In this document: positions 11,012-20,708 of the stretch, piece by piece | Position numbering within the stretch: the first letter of the stretch is position 1 | Layout of the letters: each line of letters starts with the position of its first letter | NCBI GenBank assembly: GCA_951640165.1 | Contig: OX621247.1 | Coordinates: 22,046,001-22,110,000, forward strand | DNA length: 64,000 nucleotides | Reading direction: 5' to 3' | Source of the DNA: Pseudoips prasinana | Lineage: Eukaryota > Arthropoda > Insecta > Lepidoptera > Nolidae | The notes under the pieces: generated by a model | The model's database searches: none | What the model was told of the DNA's origin: nothing | Seen by the model: only the letters and a program-made list of their open reading frames with translations | Position numbers and translations under genes: made by a program

Positions 11012-11694
11012 CCGGCCAGTTAGCGTTATTGGTAAATGCTTGCCTTTCACGCCGGTGGTCGTGGGTTCAATTCCCACCCAGGACAGATATTAGTGAGCAT
11101 GAATATGTCTGTTTGTCCTGTGTCTAGGTGTAATTATCTATATATTTATTTATTTTTATTTATTTATTTATTATCACAAAACATTGCTTACAATAAACAT
11201 GATCCAGAAATAATACTTGAACCTGTCCACGGTGTCCAGGGATGGAAAGAAACAATATTATAATAATTCCTGGCTAAACTGAGCACGAATAATCACTGTT
11301 AATTTTAATGTACGTCGGACGACCAACAACCGCGCTCAGCGTGCCACCCATGGACAATTGGTAAATAGGAGTAAACAACCTATTTTGTGAGAGACTGGTG
11401 CCTGATGTAGGTTCTAAAGAACCTGTATTACAGGTCACCAGGAGCTCACTCCACTGATTGCATATTCCTACCATGCAGACATTTTATATTTAGCAGTAAA
11501 TTTTATAATAACTTATAAAAGTAAAAATACTATATATGTATGTATTTAAAAAACAAAATTAGTTTAATATGCTAATTTTCTTTTGTAACACATATTATGT
11601 AATATATCAGTTAACTGGTTTCCATAGTCCAACTCTCCTTAGTAGTAGTATCAGATGGCCGCGTGTGAATAATGTACCTGGATATTATTAGTTA
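11012..11694 (+). mobile_element. SINE-A copy interrupted by another element
   Basis: The head and first half of SINE-A (11012-11145) include the B-box gttcaattcccacccaggac. The second half (11530-11694) reads gtaatatatcagttaactgg, then ccatagtccaactctcctta, and ends gaataatgtacctggatatt. The halves join cleanly once 11146-11529 and one copy of ctatatat are removed. Confidence 0.75.
11146..11529 (-). mobile_element. Retroelement 3' fragment nested in SINE-A
   Basis: A 384-bp insert flanked by the 8-bp direct repeat ctatatat at 11138-11145 and 11530-11537. On the minus strand it ends in an (AATA)n-like tail (11146-11173). A tail plus a target duplication is the signature of a non-LTR or SINE insertion made by reverse transcription. 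It carries a 66-codon open frame (11474-11274) without a motif I recognise. It may be a 5'-truncated LINE or a SINE of unknown family. Confidence 0.65.
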
Positions 11695-12325
11695 AAAAAA
11701 TGCTTCAGATTTTTCTTGAGTTTACACTTATCAAACTTCGAGCAAATCATCATCATCAAGCACAACTTTTCATATGTTAACATTTTTCAAATTTGGTACA
11801 AAAATAAAAATGTGTTTTGTACACAGTCAGCCAATCCAATGCCCTTAAACTTTGCTCTCAGTGACATACATTTATACATTTTCACTTACTGCACATTACA
11901 TGACTGAACTATATACTTCAAACTTCACAAAATAGAGTTGTCTCAATATGCATGAAGCAAGATAGACGTATGACTTCAAACGTCTCTCGGAGAAACTTCT
12001 CAAGTAGCGAGCGCCGCGCCGCTTTATTTCAATTACAAGTCAGACACTAGTACGGCGACGGCTCATTTAGTACATTAGTTACTTTAATTAGCGCATTTAA
12101 GTTTCTCTGTGATGGAGTTATAGAACTATGTGGTATCGCAGACGTGACTGAAATAACAATTCACGCCAATTTGTCCTTTATGGTTGTTAGATTGAAACTT
12201 TCAAAGTGTATTGAGAGGGTTTAGTGAGTTCCCCTTATATGCTAAATATTGTGTTCGATATACATACAAGAGGCATTCATAGACAGTTACACACAACGGT
12301 CCGTAAGTGATCGTCGATATAAAGC
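11695..12325. other. AT-rich non-coding stretch
   Basis: No gene or repeat family recognised. A short GC-rich patch, gcgagcgccgcgccgc, lies near 12007-12022. Confidence 0.35.
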
Positions 12326-12329
12326 ACCT

Positions 12330-12480
12330 AGACACACGGTCGCCTATTGGGTGACCAGCAGAGTGGTTTAATTTCTAAGCATCTCCGTGCTTCGAAGGGT
12401 ACGTTGAGCCATGTCAGAGGCTTACTGGGTGACTTGAACAACTCTGACACCAGGGTGACCACTGCCTATACAATAAGGAA
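12330..12480 (-). repeat. Dispersed repeat I, reverse copy
   Basis: The reverse complement contains gtggtcaccctggtgtcaga, gttgttcaagtcacccag, then aagcctctgacatggctcaa and gaagcacggagatg. The same order occurs on the plus strand at 39190-39390. The text resembles a repeat I recall from Lepidoptera. It is probably an untranslated part of a retroelement. Confidence 0.55.
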
Positions 12481-12589
12481 GAAAAAAGATTGAGTTTCTT
12501 AAAATTCCAATTTCAACCATTCCAAATATCCTGCCTGTACATGAATGTGCAAAAAGTAATGTTAATGTGAATTAATACTGTTGCGCATT

Positions 12590-12710
12590 TTTTTTTACTT
12601 TGTTTTATATAACAACAAAAGAGTACAGCCTACCTGATGGTAAATACTCCCGTAGCCTATATACACATGCAACACCTCGAGTGTTCTTTACCTTTAACCT
12701 AAATTGAGTC
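12590..12710 (-). repeat. LINE-H 3' UTR fragment, diverged
   Basis: Plus-strand text ttttttttactttgttttat, then gtacagcctacctgatggta, then gcaacacctcgagtgttctt aligns with the better-preserved copies at 38617-38735 and 49375-49510. The 49-kb copy is joined to an RT C-terminus on the minus strand, so this is the 3' end of that LINE. Confidence 0.5.
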
Positions 12711-13861
12711 TCTTCAGAAAACTAAAGCTTTCATTCCAGATGTTAAAGGACTATATAGACTAGACTCCTTATTTTAGGACTAGATGGACTAAGATGACAG
12801 TGTAACACCGGCATTTCCTTCGCTTTCTTTCCTTGATTACAACCCTTGCTCTAATTAAGAAAAAATCTCAATAACAATTTTTTCTCTAGCTTGCTATGGA
12901 TAGACCATTGAAGCAGCATGAACACTTATAAATATAGTCATTGTACATTGTGTATATAACATAATATGCATCGTAAAATCCGTAACAGAATCACATATCT
13001 TAATAACTGTATTACTGTCGTAAGGGTCTCGTAAAGTTCCCAAAACTTAATCGCACACAAGTGCCTCCCCATTACACCTCAAGATGCTTATAAACCCTAA
13101 TAGTTAGACGTCCGCTCTTCCCAGATAGTTTCATAGTTCAATGCCCTAACCCCCCGGAACATCAGTTACGACTCCAGCAGGTACCTACCGCTACACCCCA
13201 GGGATTATCTGACAGTTACGACCTCAACTAAAACCATAACTATGGCCAATTGTAATTCACATGGATCGTTTATACTTAGGGAGTCGGAAGGGTAAACTTA
13301 GACAAGTGGCCCCGTCTTGCAACGACACTCCTGGCTTAGTTTACTAATGGAGTTACTCCGATATCTACTCTGATATTCTGCATCAATGAAAGCTAGAATA
13401 TCATTAAACATTATTATTACATAAATTCTAATCTATATTTGAAATTGAACAACTTGTAGAATATATTGAAATACATTCGAAAAAATCATTGAGTGCAAGT
13501 AAAAATAAATTCGCGTAACCAATTAGGTACTTCATGTTCTACAAGGTGATAGAGCTCCATATTCCAGACAGAGACTCAATAATAAATGTCAGGTACAGTC
13601 GCCGTCAGATATATTGTAGCAGGCAAGTTGAATAAAATGCCAATAAGTTTCATACTCCACAAGTTACTATTAATATCTGAACATTAATTACTTCATTAAT
13701 AGCTGAGCAGATGTTCGTCAATAATTTCTATACACATAACTAACCAACAATATTGGAACACCTACGATGTCAAGTGTCAACGCAGACTAATACTGAGCTT
13801 ACCTAATTCGTTACTGATTTATATAAAGGACGAACCGAAAACAAACCGTAACTATCCGTAG
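12711..13861. other. Unassigned AT-rich stretch
   Basis: No gene recognised. The patch at about 13070-13350 is somewhat less AT-rich but has no frame or motif that I can name. Confidence 0.35.
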
Positions 13862-13863
13862 TA

Positions 13864-13998
13864 CAGACGCAGGCACATCAAGCTACCCCAATCTGTCAAA
13901 TTTCCCCAAATGAAAGTGAACCTTATGCGTATGTGTTAAAGTTGAAAATCTATAAAAGAAATTTAACAGATTGTGGTAGCTGCATGTGCTGGAATTTG
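13864..13998. mobile_element. MITE-D copy 2
   Basis: 135 bp, the same length as copy 1, between TA at 13862-13863 and TA at 13999-14000. The left end cagacgcaggcacatcaagc is well kept. The right end (gcatgtgctggaatttg) has several substitutions, so the copy is older than copy 1. Confidence 0.75.
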
Positions 13999-14000
13999 TA

Positions 14001-15285
14001 CAAAAACGATGATAAAGGAATAAAAATCGTCTCGTTGTTGTTTCTACTACGGGTAATCCGGTAAACCAGTAGACAAAGTACGACAAAGAGAAAACTCATT
14101 ATTCATTACCATAATCATGTATACCAAATGGCATGTAATGCTAGACAAAGGCCTCACCTAAATACCTTTTCCCCTAAGATCTGGAGCGATATGGCACGGG
14201 ATAGCAATCTTAATATGATGGTCATACATAATACACAGAGAGTGCAGCCGTTCTTGGTAGAAATTCCCGCGGGACGACAAACCGACGCGGCGACTTTCGG
14301 ACGGAGTCGCACTATTAGCGTTCGCTTTTACTGTTACGTAACCGTAATAATCACTTTCTCAAAAGACATAAAACCAACTTTACTTTATTTTTCATTAACT
14401 TTTCTTAATGTCAACCGAAAAAAACAAACTTTACATGAGATCACTCCGAATCCAGCCTGCATCGAATTATAAATATTTTAAATGTATTATCAAAATTGGT
14501 TTGACATACAATGGAGAAATCACGTAAATTACACATAAAAAAATAAGTCGAACATTTCTTCTTTTAAAGTCGATTAAAACTGGCCGATCTAGAACTAACC
14601 CTAGTTCTGGGTGATTAGTAAGTGAATAATAATTCAAAGTAAGTTTATTACAACGAATGGCTAATAGTCTTGTCAGCTTATTCTACTAACATTACCACAT
14701 ATATTATTATGTACCACGTATAACTCTCACTCAAAGGAATTAACAGCTCCCATTACCTGTAACAAACGAAATAAACAAATTAATAAGTAGAATTACTAAG
14801 AATTATAATGATCTGTAAACAAGCAAAAACTGGCGCGTAATTCCTCAGTGCCATTCGAAGAATACTTTAAGTAAACGACTTGTAAATGAGTAAAAATTAA
14901 TTAGTTTGTTCTCGGTCATGGTTCGTTGGTCGTGACGTCAAAGAAATGGTAAGAAAGAAAAAAGATAATTGGGCGAGAGAGCAAACGGGGGAATTAGATT
15001 GATGTTGCTAGCAATTACAAGATACGAGTACGTTTTCAATGTATTTCTTAGCTAAGGAACTTGTATTTGCCTATAAGGAAAGTGAAAGGACAATTATGTA
15101 ATTATCTCATAAAGCTTTTTATATTGTCTTTCTTATTGTTGCTTAATTTAATGGTTCTTTCTTCTTCTTCTAAGTTCGTTCAATATTAACTTTGAAATAT
15201 TTTGTAAGACTAAATATTAAGTACTTTTTAACTAATAAATAAACTTAAAATTCACCAGGAGTAGAAATATATATGTACATCTTAA
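14001..15285. other. Unassigned AT-rich stretch
   Basis: The longest frame, 114 codons at 14128-14472 (+), has no recognisable motif and its composition drifts to intergenic AT-rich DNA. I do not call it a gene. Nothing else seen. Confidence 0.4.
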
Positions 15286-15289
15286 ATAT

Positions 15290-15582
15290 AGCAAAATCAA
15301 AACGGTACGTACATTGAATATTTTTTAAAGAGTATACTTGGGGCGTGATCTGCAATCGATATCGAAGCCAAAAATATAGTTTTAGATTTTTTTTCTGTTT
15401 GTCTGTATGTATGTCCGGGCTAAACTCAAAAAGTACTGCATGGATTTACTTCAAATTTGCATGAATATTACTAAGAAGTCGAGTCAACATATAGGCTACA
15501 TATTATCACGCTATCACATACCGGGAAGGAGCTGTGTTAATTTATAAAGTTAAACGGGGGTAAAACCGCGGGGCACAGCTAG
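15290..15582 (+). mobile_element. Non-autonomous Helitron
   Basis: The 3' end reads gggtaaaaccgcggggcaca then gctag, followed by T at 15583. Helitrons end in a short GC hairpin followed by CTAG and insert 5' of a T, and this exact ending is common in lepidopteran copies (recalled). It aligns with the reverse copy at 40131-40400 along about 290 bp, including acttggggcgtgatctgca, tatgtatgtccgg and ctaaactcaaaaagt. No coding capacity. The 5' boundary is set by where the two copies stop matching and is approximate. Confidence 0.7.
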
Positions 15583-16057
15583 TACTGATATAAATTTAGT
15601 TCATTCGTATTTTATTCGCAATGCAAAGCGTAAATCTAACCACAAAAATGGGAATAGTGAGGAAAATCGTTGTAGCAATATGGACGTACGAGGTATTACA
15701 AATTAAGAGGGACTAAAGACTACTAAAGAGGATGGTATCGTACGGGATATGAATCTAGACTCAGTAAACTTCCAAGTCGAGGGTCGTATTTCACTTAAGT
15801 CATTGTAATCACTAATATTAATAGTTTAAGCACCATCTTGTATTAGCGAATAGGTTTTGATATTAAAAAAAATGGTTTTTATTCACGTAGACTTTAAACG
15901 ACTCCTAAACATAGTCACAATATGCATATTAGTAATATAGAACTTTAACTTCTTTACATATATTTAGATCTGCGGTTGATATGAAATCATTTAGAAATTA
16001 ATTTATGATCGTAATTCAGTTACAAATCTAGCTCATTTTAGTTCTGGTCAAAGTAGT

Positions 16058-16625
16058 TTTTAGGATTCCGTAGCCAAACGGCAAAAAGCGGAACCTTTAT
16101 AGATTCGTCATGTCTGTCTGTCCGTCCGTATGTTACAGCCACTTTTATCCGAAACTATAATACTATAGCTGTACTGTTGAAACACAAATTTGCTTAACTT
16201 TTTTGTGTAACAAAAATAGAAAAAAGATCAATAATTTTGGGGGTTCCATACATAGAAATGAAAATAAAAAACAATATTTTTTAATCGTACCCATACATGT
16301 GGGGTATTTATGGATAGGTCTTAAAAAATATATTGAAGTTTCTAATATTTTTTTTTTTAACTGAATAGTTTGCGCTAGAGACACTGCCAAAGTGGTAAAA
16401 TGAGTCCCCCCGCCCTGTAACTTCTAAAATAAGAGAATGATAAAACTAAAAATGATGTATATTACCATGCAAACTTCCACCGAAAATTGGTTTGAACTAG
16501 ATCTAGTAAGTAGTTTTTTTTAATACGTCATAAATCGTAAACCGCAATTTAACTTTCATTTGATCAACTGAAATACTTGCTCCTACCTCGGAACCCTTCA
16601 TGGGGGACGGACTCGAACGTTTTTA
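16058..16625. mobile_element. 'gggttccgta' dispersed repeat
   Basis: Contains, in order, aggattccgtagccaaacgg, then tctgtctgtccgtccgtat, acagccacttttatccgaaa, gtggggtatttatggatagg, actgaatagtttgcgctaga, gacactgccaaagtgg, cttccaccgaaaattggttt, and ends with cggaacccttcatggg. The ends (ggttccg and cggaacc) are short inverted repeats. I recall this whole text as a very common lepidopteran repeat, but its class is unknown to me. About 45 bp between atacgtcataaatcgta and cggaaccc appears to be extra. Confidence 0.6.
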
Positions 16626-16730
16626 TTAAATTAAATACTTTTAATTGATGATATTTATAGTTTTCAATATATTTTAATTCATTGCGTCTGAATGGTATTT
16701 TATTGGTACTCAAGATATAGAGACATCAGC

Positions 16731-18600
16731 ATAATAATAATAATAATAATAATAATAATTTATTTCCAGATAATTAAAATCCATATTTGTTAGTAAATAA
16801 TTTATGAACTTAAACACTATTGTTAGTTACTTAAAGCCTATACCTTAAAGCTAAACATTCAAAAAACACCCCATTGGGGTATGTTTGCGCATCCAATGTT
16901 CCAGTATTGGGCTGTCCCACCGGTCCACGATCGTGTTTAATATGCTATTGGGACTGCCTCGTACCCTGCTCATAATAGAGGCGCATCGCTTGCGCATGAT
17001 GGCGTGGAATCCATCCGTGTGTGCTTCGGCGAACATTTTTGATGCGCTACAATGTCTTGGCAGTCCCATCAGCATCCTAAACGTGTTATTGTATTGGACG
17101 CGCAGAGCGTTATATGCCTTCTGCGTATAGCTAATCCATAGATTGCACGTGTAAAACGACTGACAGTACGCTCTAAAAAGGGTCGTCTTTACCTGTTTCG
17201 TACATCGTGCAAATCTACGAGCCAGCATATTGCATCGGACAGCCAACGCCCTGCGCTCCCGCTCGATGTCCATATTGTCTTTGAGGTCTTCGGAGAGCCA
17301 GTGACCCAGATACTTGAAACTTGTGACTCTATTCAAGGGTACCCCGCTAAGTTTAACTTGTGGTAGATTATCGTAGTATTTATTGCCCGCCTTGAATACA
17401 AGTAATTCACTTTTCTTAGCATTGTATCTGAGTCCATGAGTCTCCGCATACCTTTCACATATGTTCAACAACGCCATCAACGCATTAATAGAAGGACACA
17501 ATAAGACCATGTCGTCTGCGAAACTTAGGTTATTGACGCATACTCCGTCTATGTGACAACCCAGATGGGTGCTACTGAGATCTTCAATCAACCGGTTTAT
17601 GTACAGGCTGAAGAGTCGAGGTGAACTCACACCGCCCTGCCTAACCCCACACTGCAGCCTATACACATCCGAAAACGAGCCAGCCCATCGCACACAATTT
17701 GTCTGGTTGTTGTACCAGTACCTCAATAATGATACAACTTCACCAGCCACGCTTGTATCCTCCTTCAGCTTCAGCCATAACAAATCGTAAGACACCAGAT
17801 CGAATGCCTTGGATAAGTCGAGAAAACACGCATTAACTGGCGTTTTTCTCGACGTGTAGTACTGGACTGTATGCTTCAGAGACAAAATGGCACTTTCTGT
17901 AGACAGACCTGATCGAAATCCAAACTGTGCATCATTTAAATCAATGTGGCTTGCCATATGTCTATCAAGCAGACCATCCAGCACTTTAGCCATAATAGTA
18001 GCTAGAGATATGGGCCTGTAATTGGCCAGATCTGATGTGTCACCTGTCCTGTTTTTTACAATTGGCACAACTATTGTTTTCATCATGTCGTGCGGCAGGT
18101 ATGAGTGACTTAAACAGAGGTTATAAAAGTCAGCCAACACTCTTGGCAGATGTATCCCGGCGTGTTGCAGGTGTTCGATGCTGAGATTATCATGCCCTGG
18201 AGACTTACCTCTTACCATATTTTTAATGACATTGCCAACAACATTGGCAGAGAATCTTAAACTTAACTCCTTAGGGTGATCCTCAGCATCGACTTCCCGT
18301 GATGCAACACCTAAAGGAGACTCCACTTTAAAATGTTGGACAAACTCGTTGGCTATGGCAGTAGACTCATAGTGCCCCGCCACACTCAAGGGGAGACTCG
18401 ACTTGGGGTTCAGTTTGTTTGTGTTCTTCCAGAACTTACTAAAATTTTTAGATGAGTGGTGTTCTGCTATAATGTCCATCTTAATCTGTGTCTGATTATT
18501 CTGCTGAAGATAAACCGCTGTGACATAAGACTGGGACTTTTTACAAAAATATATTTCGGACAAGGTCCATATTTGGTAGTAACAATGTTAGTATTGGTTA
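16731..18600 (-). mobile_element. 5'-truncated LINE with (TAA)n-type tail
   Basis: A minus-strand non-LTR retrotransposon whose 3' end is the microsatellite at 16731-16760 (TAA on plus, TTA on minus). The protein frame stops at 16851, leaving about 90 bp of 3' UTR. The 5' end falls at about 18563-18600, within the N-terminal part of the RT region, so the endonuclease domain is missing. This is normal for incomplete reverse transcription. I could not find a convincing target duplication by eye. Confidence 0.7.
16851..18563 (-). CDS. Reverse transcriptase of a non-LTR retrotransposon, 5'-truncated
   Basis: An uninterrupted 570-codon frame. RT motifs appear in order: a thumb-proximal lead-in with FWKNTNKLNPKSSLPLS (about residues 45-61), FGFRSGLSTESA, motif A FLDLSKAFD (about 246-254), motif B GVRQGGVSSPRLFSLYIN, motif C FADD (347-350), then KSELLVF and the FKYLGHWLS strand. 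The C-terminal half contains RMLMGLPRHCSASKMFAEA, typical of CR1/Jockey-group insect elements. The exact clade is uncertain. The endonuclease is missing, and the annotated Met is only the first in the truncated copy, so it is not a true start. The absence of stops over 1.7 kb implies a young copy. It cannot move itself without an endonuclease. Confidence 0.85.
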   Translation of the reverse strand: MSEIYFCKKSQSYVTAVYLQQNNQTQIKMDIIAEHHSSKNFSKFWKNTNKLNPKSSLPLSVAGHYESTAIANEFVQHFKVESPLGVASREVDAEDHPKELSLRFSANVVGNVIKNMVRGKSPGHDNLSIEHLQHAGIHLPRVLADFYNLCLSHSYLPHDMMKTIVVPIVKNRTGDTSDLANYRPISLATIMAKVLDGLLDRHMASHIDLNDAQFGFRSGLSTESAILSLKHTVQYYTSRKTPVNACFLDLSKAFDLVSYDLLWLKLKEDTSVAGEVVSLLRYWYNNQTNCVRWAGSFSDVYRLQCGVRQGGVSSPRLFSLYINRLIEDLSSTHLGCHIDGVCVNNLSFADDMVLLCPSINALMALLNICERYAETHGLRYNAKKSELLVFKAGNKYYDNLPQVKLSGVPLNRVTSFKYLGHWLSEDLKDNMDIERERRALAVRCNMLARRFARCTKQVKTTLFRAYCQSFYTCNLWISYTQKAYNALRVQYNNTFRMLMGLPRHCSASKMFAEAHTDGFHAIMRKRCASIMSRVRGSPNSILNTIVDRWDSPILEHWMRKHTPMGCFLNV

Positions 18601-18711
18601 CAGAACATTAATTTTCGATATGAAGCCTTTATATCCTATATGAAGATCTTAAATTTTTAGTCTTTAAAGTTTATAAAAAAGCACTTTATTCTTTTCTTGT
18701 AAATTCTAATA

Positions 18712-19103
18712 CTGAATAATAATAATACCCTGGGACATTATTCACACACGGTCATCTGATCCCAAAGTAAACAGAGTTTGTACACACAGCTACATATCAA
18801 ACTATACATTCCAGTATAAGCTGACCTGTGATTGTATGGAAATCCTATACAACGCAAGATCAGCTTATAGTGGAAATATATAGCTTGATATGTAGCCGTG
18901 TGTACTATGGAAACCAGATAACTGATATACTACATATTATACTTCTTTTCTTTTGTAAATACATACTTAAATAGATAATTACACCCAGACTCAGGAATTA
19001 CAAACAGACATGTTTATGCACACAAATATCTGTCCTGGATGGGAATCGAACCCACGACCTCCGGCGTGAAGAGCAAGCATTTGCCAACCACACCAACAGG
19101 CCC
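18712..19103 (-). mobile_element. SINE-A copy carrying a nested MITE-C
   Basis: A complete SINE-A on the minus strand: tail accctgggacattattcaca, body, and head tgtcctggatgggaatcgaa then ccaaccacaccaacaggccc. MITE-C lies inside the segment that reads cagagcttgtactatgg in uninterrupted copies. Confidence 0.8.
18783..18902. mobile_element. MITE-C copy 2, inserted in SINE-A
   Basis: A 120-bp near-palindrome with ends cacacagctacatatcaa and ttgatatgtagccgtgtg. It is flanked by TA at 18781-18782 and 18903-18904, within gtac on both sides. Because uninterrupted SINE-A copies read ttgtactatgg at this point, the empty site is known and the target is TA (or gtac). Confidence 0.85.
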
Positions 19104-20277
19104 GTCAACATCAACCGAATTTCGTTGAATAAGATATTGTCTTAGATGTGTCTAATCTTTACCCATCATTTGTTTAACCCAGATTAGGACATTGCCCCTC
19201 ATTCGTTTGCGGTCCCTTAAAGTGGACAAACGGACTAACTTAAATCGTTAAGATGAGCTACCACCCATCCTTATATTTACCTTGATCTCTCACATGCGTT
19301 AATTCTCAGTGCCCGGTAATAAAGTTTTAGCAATAAATCAATAATATATAGACGTATCGTATTTCAGAAACAGGCAATAAACCGATAACAAAATTACTTA
19401 ATAACTGATTTCTGCACTTTGACGTTACTTTTCCACTTTTCCACTGTCTTAAGCAAGTTCTATCGTATTAATTAATTACTTCCCCAATCATTATCACCTC
19501 ATAAATCAGTTAACACTTTTACAGTAATTTACGCTCGTAAAATTCCGAACTTCGCCGCATAGAAAAGGTAATAAGCTACTTATAATTTCTTCGAATTTAA
19601 CGTTAGCTTGCCAAGCAAAATGCCATTTAATGGAAAATCAACCATATCGCTCGGAAATTCCGCTGAATTAACACTTAAATCTATTTGAAAATAAGTATTA
19701 ACTTAATACCCTTAAGCTATCTACGAAACGACTTAGGCTGAAGATTATAGGGATCATAAAATTAAAATGAGAGGCAAAAAGTCTTTGTAGGGTATTTTTG
19801 CTGTAATGTTTTATGAAAGAGCGTACGTAATATATTGCGGATGAAAAAGTAGGTAATGAAGGTGAATTATGGTCGTGACTTTTTAAATTAAATAATTTGA
19901 GCTTTGCGTTGCAATGAAGTGGGAAATGAAATGAGCACGTCAAAAGTATTTCTATGAACGTTTGATTAATTTACGGTCAACTACAGAAGTTTATTCATTA
20001 AGAGGCAAAATGTCGCCTCCTTTTAATTTAATAGAGGTGCTCAACTTCCTCTTGGTCGTCAATCTTAAGTGTGATAATTTTGTCAATTTATGAACTTAAG
20101 TGAGTGTGATTGGCATCACGACTAAGTAAGGGATGGTGGCTGTTACGGGTTACGTGTTACGGGTTTTTTGCGTTTAAATAAGTTAAAATCTATTAGAACA
20201 GTGGACGTACACATAGTAATATTCATTATTAATCATATATATTATATGTTATCTATAATAATAATAAAAGAAAGACG
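19104..20277. other. AT-rich stretch containing a dispersed repeat L copy
   Basis: Bases about 19469-19612 match about 21183-21320 in the same orientation, sharing attaattactt, cagttaacacttttac, cgtaaaattccgaa or a variant, and gaatttaacgttagc. Outside this nothing is recognised. The minus frame at 19698-19943 has no motif. Confidence 0.45.
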
Positions 20278-20708
20278 GGCCGGTTGACGTGGTTGGTAAA
20301 TGCTTGCTTTTCACGCCGCAAGTCGTGGGTTCTATTCCCACCCTGGACAGATATTTGTGGGCATGAACATGTATGTTTGCCCTGACTCGTGGAGTAATTA
20401 TCTATATAATTAAGTATTTACTAAAGAAAAGTAGTATCACACAAATAATATAAAGGCGAAAGTTTGTGAGTGTGTATGTTTGTTACTTCTTCACTGCTAA
20501 ACGGCAGGAGCAAATTTAATAAAATTAGGTTTTGAGTTAGCTGAGACCCTGGATAACACATAGGCTATAATTAATAAAGTTTAACGCGGGCATAACCGCG
20601 GGGCACAGCTAGTTGGTAATATATCAGTTATCTGGTTTCCATAGTACAAGCTCTGCTCAGTTTGCGATTAGATGGCCGTGTGTGATTAATGCCCCCGCAT
20701 ATTAATAT
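20278..20708 (+). mobile_element. SINE-A copy carrying a nested Helitron
   Basis: Head gggccggttgacgtggttgg, B-box gggttctattcccaccc, then the first half up to aaaagtagta (20436). After the insert comes the second half, taatatatcagttatctggt, tagtacaagctctgctcagt, and the tail. Confidence 0.8.
20437..20612 (+). mobile_element. Mini-Helitron, 176 bp, inserted in SINE-A
   Basis: Starts TC immediately after an A and ends CTAG immediately before a T, so it sits between A and T with no target duplication, as expected for a Helitron. The 3' hairpin is cgcgg-gcataa-ccgcg, then gggcacag, then CTAG. The internal text ggcgaaagtttgtgagtgtg is typical of lepidopteran mini-Helitrons (recalled). It has no coding capacity and depends on a Rep/helicase encoded elsewhere. 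Confidence 0.8.

Noticed and set aside
14128..14472. 114-codon plus-strand ORF as a gene
   Set aside because: No motif, composition falls into intergenic AT-rich DNA, and there is no splice or neighbouring exon support.
16731..16760. (TAA)n run as an independent microsatellite
   Set aside because: It lies exactly at the 3' end of the minus-strand LINE and is better read as its tail.
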